A stretch of DNA of 9,393 nt, taken from Alphaproteobacteria bacterium (GTDB taxonomy: Bacteria > Pseudomonadota > Alphaproteobacteria > UBA8366). Position numbers and translations under genes: made by a program. The DNA lies in the NCBI GenBank assembly GCA_018665505.1, contig JABJCS010000180.1, positions 1 to 9,393 on the forward strand. The letters run 5' to 3'. Positions 6,906 through 9,393 of the stretch are shown here, in pieces (position 1 is the first letter of the stretch; every line of letters starts with the position of its first letter). The notes under the pieces are model-generated. The model was given only the letters and a program-made list of their open reading frames with translations. It was not told the origin of the DNA and made no database searches.

Positions 6906-7535
6906 ATGAGTGCCTATATTCGCGACCCCAAGGAAATTTACCGGCGTTCCTTCGCCATTGTACGTGAGGAAACGACGCTCGACGGCTTACCGCCCGAAAT
7001 GGCAGACGTCGCGGTCCGTCTCGTGCATTCCTGCGGTATGCCCGAGATCATCCCCAATCTCTCCTGGTCGCCTGATCTCGTCGCGGCGGCGAAACAAGCC
7101 TTGCTGGCCGGAAAACCCATCGTCACCGACGTGCGAATGACGGAAGTCGGGATCATTCGAAATCGCCTGTCGAACAACAACCCTGTACACTGCGCCATCG
7201 GCGACCCGGATGCGGCAACTATTGCACAAGAACGTGGGACGACACGCTCGGCTATCGCCATCGAGAACCTCGCATCGGAATGGAATGGCGGCGTGGTCGC
7301 TATCGGCTCCGCACCGACCGCCCTGTTTCGAGTGTTGGAATTGATCGCTGAAGATGTCGCCCGCCCCGCGGCCATTCTCGGTTTTCCGGTCGGATTGGTC
7401 GGCGCCGCGGAATCGAAAGAGGCACTGATTGCCGACAATCTCGGGGTACCGTATCTCACGTTGCGCGGACGGCGCGGTGGAAGCGCTCTCGCCGCTGCCG
7501 CCGTGAACGCCCTTTCCGGCCCGTTGGAGGGTTAA
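6906..7535 (+). CDS. cobH: Precorrin-8X methylmutase (CobH/CbiC family)
   Basis: CobH moves the methyl group from C11 to C12 of precorrin-8, giving hydrogenobyrinic acid. The protein has 209 residues, typical for the family, and starts MSAYIRDPKEIYRRSF. His41 in RLVHSCGMPEI corresponds to the catalytic histidine of characterised CobH enzymes. Further conserved segments are VTDVRMTEVGI, RSAIAIENL, the Gly-rich VVAIGSAPTALF and the C-terminal GRRGGSALAAAAVNAL. The start at 6906, 4 nt after the cbiX stop, is chosen because the family N-terminus begins there. The same frame is open further upstream to an ATG at 6690, but that part is an out-of-frame reading of the cbiX His tail and is not coding. 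The ribosome binding site is weak, so coupling to cbiX translation is likely. Sequence alone does not separate CobH from CbiC; the neighbours cobL and cobI favour CobH. Confidence 0.95.
   Translation: MSAYIRDPKEIYRRSFAIVREETTLDGLPPEMADVAVRLVHSCGMPEIIPNLSWSPDLVAAAKQALLAGKPIVTDVRMTEVGIIRNRLSNNNPVHCAIGDPDAATIAQERGTTRSAIAIENLASEWNGGVVAIGSAPTALFRVLELIAEDVARPAAILGFPVGLVGAAESKEALIADNLGVPYLTLRGRRGGSALAAAAVNALSGPLEG
7526..7530 (+). promoter_or_regulatory. Strong ribosome binding site of cobL
   Basis: GGAGG lies 8 nt before the cobL ATG (7539), inside the last codons of cobH. It is the best match to the anti-Shine-Dalgarno sequence in the window and fixes the cobL start. Confidence 0.65.
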
Positions 7536-7538
7536 GCG

Positions 7539-8747
7539 ATGTCGGAAAAATGGCTTTCCATTGTGGGAATCGGCGAAGATGGAGTGGGCGGACTTACGCC
7601 AGCGGCCCGGACATTGCTCGACACGGCGGAGATTCTTGTTGGCGGCGAACGGCATCTGGCGATGGTTCCCGACGACAATCGCGAACGACGGGCCTGGCCA
7701 AGCCCGATCCGCACCTTGATCCCCGAGATCGAGGCGCTGCGGGGACAACGGGTCTGCGTTCTCGCGACCGGCGACCCGATGCATTTTGGTGTCGGCACGA
7801 CATTGCTGCGCGGTATTCCCCCCTCTGAGGTGACCATCGTGCCGGGCCGCTCCGCCTTTACCATGGCGACGGCGCGTCTCGGGTGGACGCGGCATGAAAC
7901 GGATTGTCTGACCTTACACGGGCGGCCCTTGGAGTTGCTCCACGCCTATCTTTATCCGGGCGCAAAACTCCTTGTTCTGACCGACGACGGCGCGGCACCA
8001 AGGGCCATCTCGGCATTGCTCACCGAGCGCGGATACGGACCGAGCCGCCTCATGGTCCTGGAGCGAATGGACGGTGCGTCCGAGGGAAGCATTGACGGCA
8101 CCGCTGAGACTTGGAGCGCGGATCGAACGGACGATTTCAACACGGTCGCCATTGACTGTATCGCCGGGCCAAACGCCCGTCACCTCACCCGTACGCCGGG
8201 CCTACCCGATGATGCGTTCGAACATGACGGCCAACTCACTAAGCAAGAGGTCCGCGCCATCACGCTATCCGCCTTGGCCCCAACTCCGGGCGCCGTGCTA
8301 TGGGACGTGGGCGCGGGATGCGGGTCGATTGCGATTGAATGGATGCGCCAACATCCGCGGAATTCCGCGGTCGCCATTGAACATAATGCCGACCGTCTGT
8401 CACTTATCGCCGCCAATGCAAGTGCACTGGGGACCCCCAGAATGCAGATCGTCTCCGGTAAAGTGCCCGACGCACTCGCCGGTCTCGAGCCGGCGGACGC
8501 GGTCTTCATCGGCGGCGGCATCACGACAGGTGGATTAGTCGAGCGCTGCTGGAACGATTTGAAACCAGGCGGCCGATTGGTCGCCAACGTCGTAACTACG
8601 GAAGGTGAACGCATTTTGAGTAACTGGCGAGAGAATCATGGCGGCGATCTTCGGCGCATCTCCATCGAACGCGCGGAGCCAGTCGGACGTCTGACTGGAT
8701 GGCGTCCCGCAATGACGGTCACCCAATATATCGGCAGGAAATCATGA
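7539..8747 (+). CDS. cobL: Precorrin-6Y C5,15-methyltransferase (decarboxylating), CbiE-CbiT fusion
   Basis: CobL methylates C5 and C15 of dihydro-precorrin-6 and decarboxylates the C12 acetate, producing precorrin-8 for CobH. The 402 residues contain two fused domains. The CbiE-like tetrapyrrole methylase (about 1-205) has the IVGIGEDG opening (8-15), ATGDPMHFGVG around the GDP at 78-80, and VPGRSAF. The CbiT-like Rossmann methyltransferase (about 220-402) has the SAM-binding motif LWDVGAGCGS, with Asp256-Gly262 at its core, followed by the acidic end of the next strand in VAIEHNADR. Some organisms encode these as separate cbiE and cbiT genes; the fusion is usual for the oxygen-dependent pathway. 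The start follows the cobH stop by 3 nt and has a strong ribosome binding site. The stop overlaps the cobI start (ATGA). Confidence 0.96.
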   Translation: MSEKWLSIVGIGEDGVGGLTPAARTLLDTAEILVGGERHLAMVPDDNRERRAWPSPIRTLIPEIEALRGQRVCVLATGDPMHFGVGTTLLRGIPPSEVTIVPGRSAFTMATARLGWTRHETDCLTLHGRPLELLHAYLYPGAKLLVLTDDGAAPRAISALLTERGYGPSRLMVLERMDGASEGSIDGTAETWSADRTDDFNTVAIDCIAGPNARHLTRTPGLPDDAFEHDGQLTKQEVRAITLSALAPTPGAVLWDVGAGCGSIAIEWMRQHPRNSAVAIEHNADRLSLIAANASALGTPRMQIVSGKVPDALAGLEPADAVFIGGGITTGGLVERCWNDLKPGGRLVANVVTTEGERILSNWRENHGGDLRRISIERAEPVGRLTGWRPAMTVTQYIGRKS

Positions 8748-9393
8748 GCGGCACATTGTACGGCCTCGGCGTCGGGCCTGGCGACCCGGACCTCATCACA
8801 CTAAAGGCGCTCCGCATTCTGCAATCCGCGCCCGTCCTCGCCTATCCGGCCCCGGAAGTCGGAGATAGCTTGGCTCGAAAAATCGTATCTCCGCATCTCC
8901 CCGGCACGCAGACCGAGATTGCCATTCGCATGCCGCTCTCTGCCCCTAAATTTCCAGACGACGAGGTATATGGCGTGGCTGCGGTCTCGTTGAAGGAGCA
9001 TCTCGCGGAGGGCCGTGATATCGCGGTCCTATGCGAGGGCGATCCGTTTTTCTACGGCTCGTTCATGTATCTCTTCTCGCGCATGGCGGAGGAGCACAAT
9101 GTCGAAGTGGTCCCCGGCGTCTCCTCGCCAATGGCCTGCGCGGCGGTTCTTGGTGCGCCCTTAGCCGCGCAAAACGATGTGCTGACGATCTTACCGGGAC
9201 CGCTCGACACGGACACGTTGCGCGCGCGCCTGGAAATCACGGATGCGGCGGCCATCATAAAGCTCGGGCGGCATTTCCCACGTATCCGCGCGTTACTTGA
9301 GGACATGGATCTGATCTCTCAATCGCGCTACGTGGAGCGGGCGACGATGGATGCGGAACGCATCGTACCGCTTGATGAGGTAGACCCGACATC
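8744..9393 (+). CDS. cobI: Precorrin-2 C20-methyltransferase CobI (3' end outside window)
   Basis: CobI uses SAM to methylate C20 of precorrin-2, giving precorrin-3A, the first committed corrin-branch methylation. The frame is open from the ATG at 8744 to the right edge, giving 216 complete codons. The family is about 240-250 residues, so only a short C-terminal part is missing. Visible tetrapyrrole methylase motifs are the N-terminal YGLGVGPGDPDLITLKA (6-22), LCEGDPFFYGS (96-106), VVPGVSS (122-128), KLGRHF (173-178) and YVERATM (196-202). The last two separate CobI/CbiL from the other methyltransferases of the pathway. The ATG overlaps the cobL TGA and is preceded by AGGA (8736-8739), so it is cotranslated with cobL. 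CbiL, the equivalent acting on cobalt-precorrin-2, is the main alternative. With CbiX nearby, which form is the true substrate is open. Confidence 0.93.
   Translation, partial: MSGTLYGLGVGPGDPDLITLKALRILQSAPVLAYPAPEVGDSLARKIVSPHLPGTQTEIAIRMPLSAPKFPDDEVYGVAAVSLKEHLAEGRDIAVLCEGDPFFYGSFMYLFSRMAEEHNVEVVPGVSSPMACAAVLGAPLAAQNDVLTILPGPLDTDTLRARLEITDAAAIIKLGRHFPRIRALLEDMDLISQSRYVERATMDAERIVPLDEVDPT

Noticed and set aside
6987..7895. A 302-residue minus-strand ORF across cobH and cobL
   Set aside because: It spans parts of two well-identified plus-strand genes and their junction, resembles no family I know, and has the composition expected from the reverse complement of GC-rich coding DNA.

Overview
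The window is a stretch of a cobalamin (vitamin B12) biosynthesis cluster, packed with genes and with almost no non-coding DNA. The gene set is cobN, cobO, cobQ, cbiB (also called cobD), cbiX, cobH, cobL and cobI. This is the oxygen-dependent (Pseudomonas denitrificans type) version of corrin synthesis. Together with the GC-rich codon use and the gene order, it suggests an alphaproteobacterium, possibly a Rhodospirillales-like lineage. That placement is inference; the sequence holds no rRNA or other direct taxonomic marker.

Left block, plus strand (1-4761): the 3' two-thirds or so of cobN (cobalt insertion into hydrogenobyrinic acid a,c-diamide), then cobO (corrinoid adenosylation) and cobQ (amidation to cobyric acid). 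cobN and cobO share an ATGA stop/start overlap, and cobQ starts 3 nt after the cobO stop, so these three read as one translationally coupled unit for the late, cobalt-containing steps.

Middle (4758-5833): cbiB, which makes adenosylcobinamide(-phosphate), lies on the minus strand. Its stop overlaps the cobQ stop by 4 nt, leaving no room for a conventional terminator. An 80-nt divergent gap (5754-5833) separates its start from cbiX. This is the only real intergenic region and it holds two inverted repeats.

Right block, plus strand (5834-9393): cbiX (sirohydrochlorin cobaltochelatase with an MXCXXC motif and a long histidine-rich metal-binding tail), cobH (precorrin-8X methylmutase), cobL (fused C5,15-methyltransferase/decarboxylase) and cobI (precorrin-2 C20-methyltransferase, cut by the window edge). 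Gaps are 4 nt, 3 nt and an ATGA overlap. This block covers early and middle steps of corrin ring construction.

The most interesting biological point is that a late, CobN-type cobalt chelatase and an early, CbiX-type cobalt chelatase occur in the same cluster beside methyltransferases of the aerobic pathway. The partner subunits CobS and CobT, the ring-contraction enzyme (CobG or CobZ), and CobJ, CobM, CobF, CobK, CobB and CobC are not in the window and may lie outside it. I see no mobile element, tRNA, rRNA, CRISPR array, cobalamin riboswitch or intrinsic terminator, and no system that looks previously undescribed. This is mainly a well-formed metabolic cluster with a few features worth checking.
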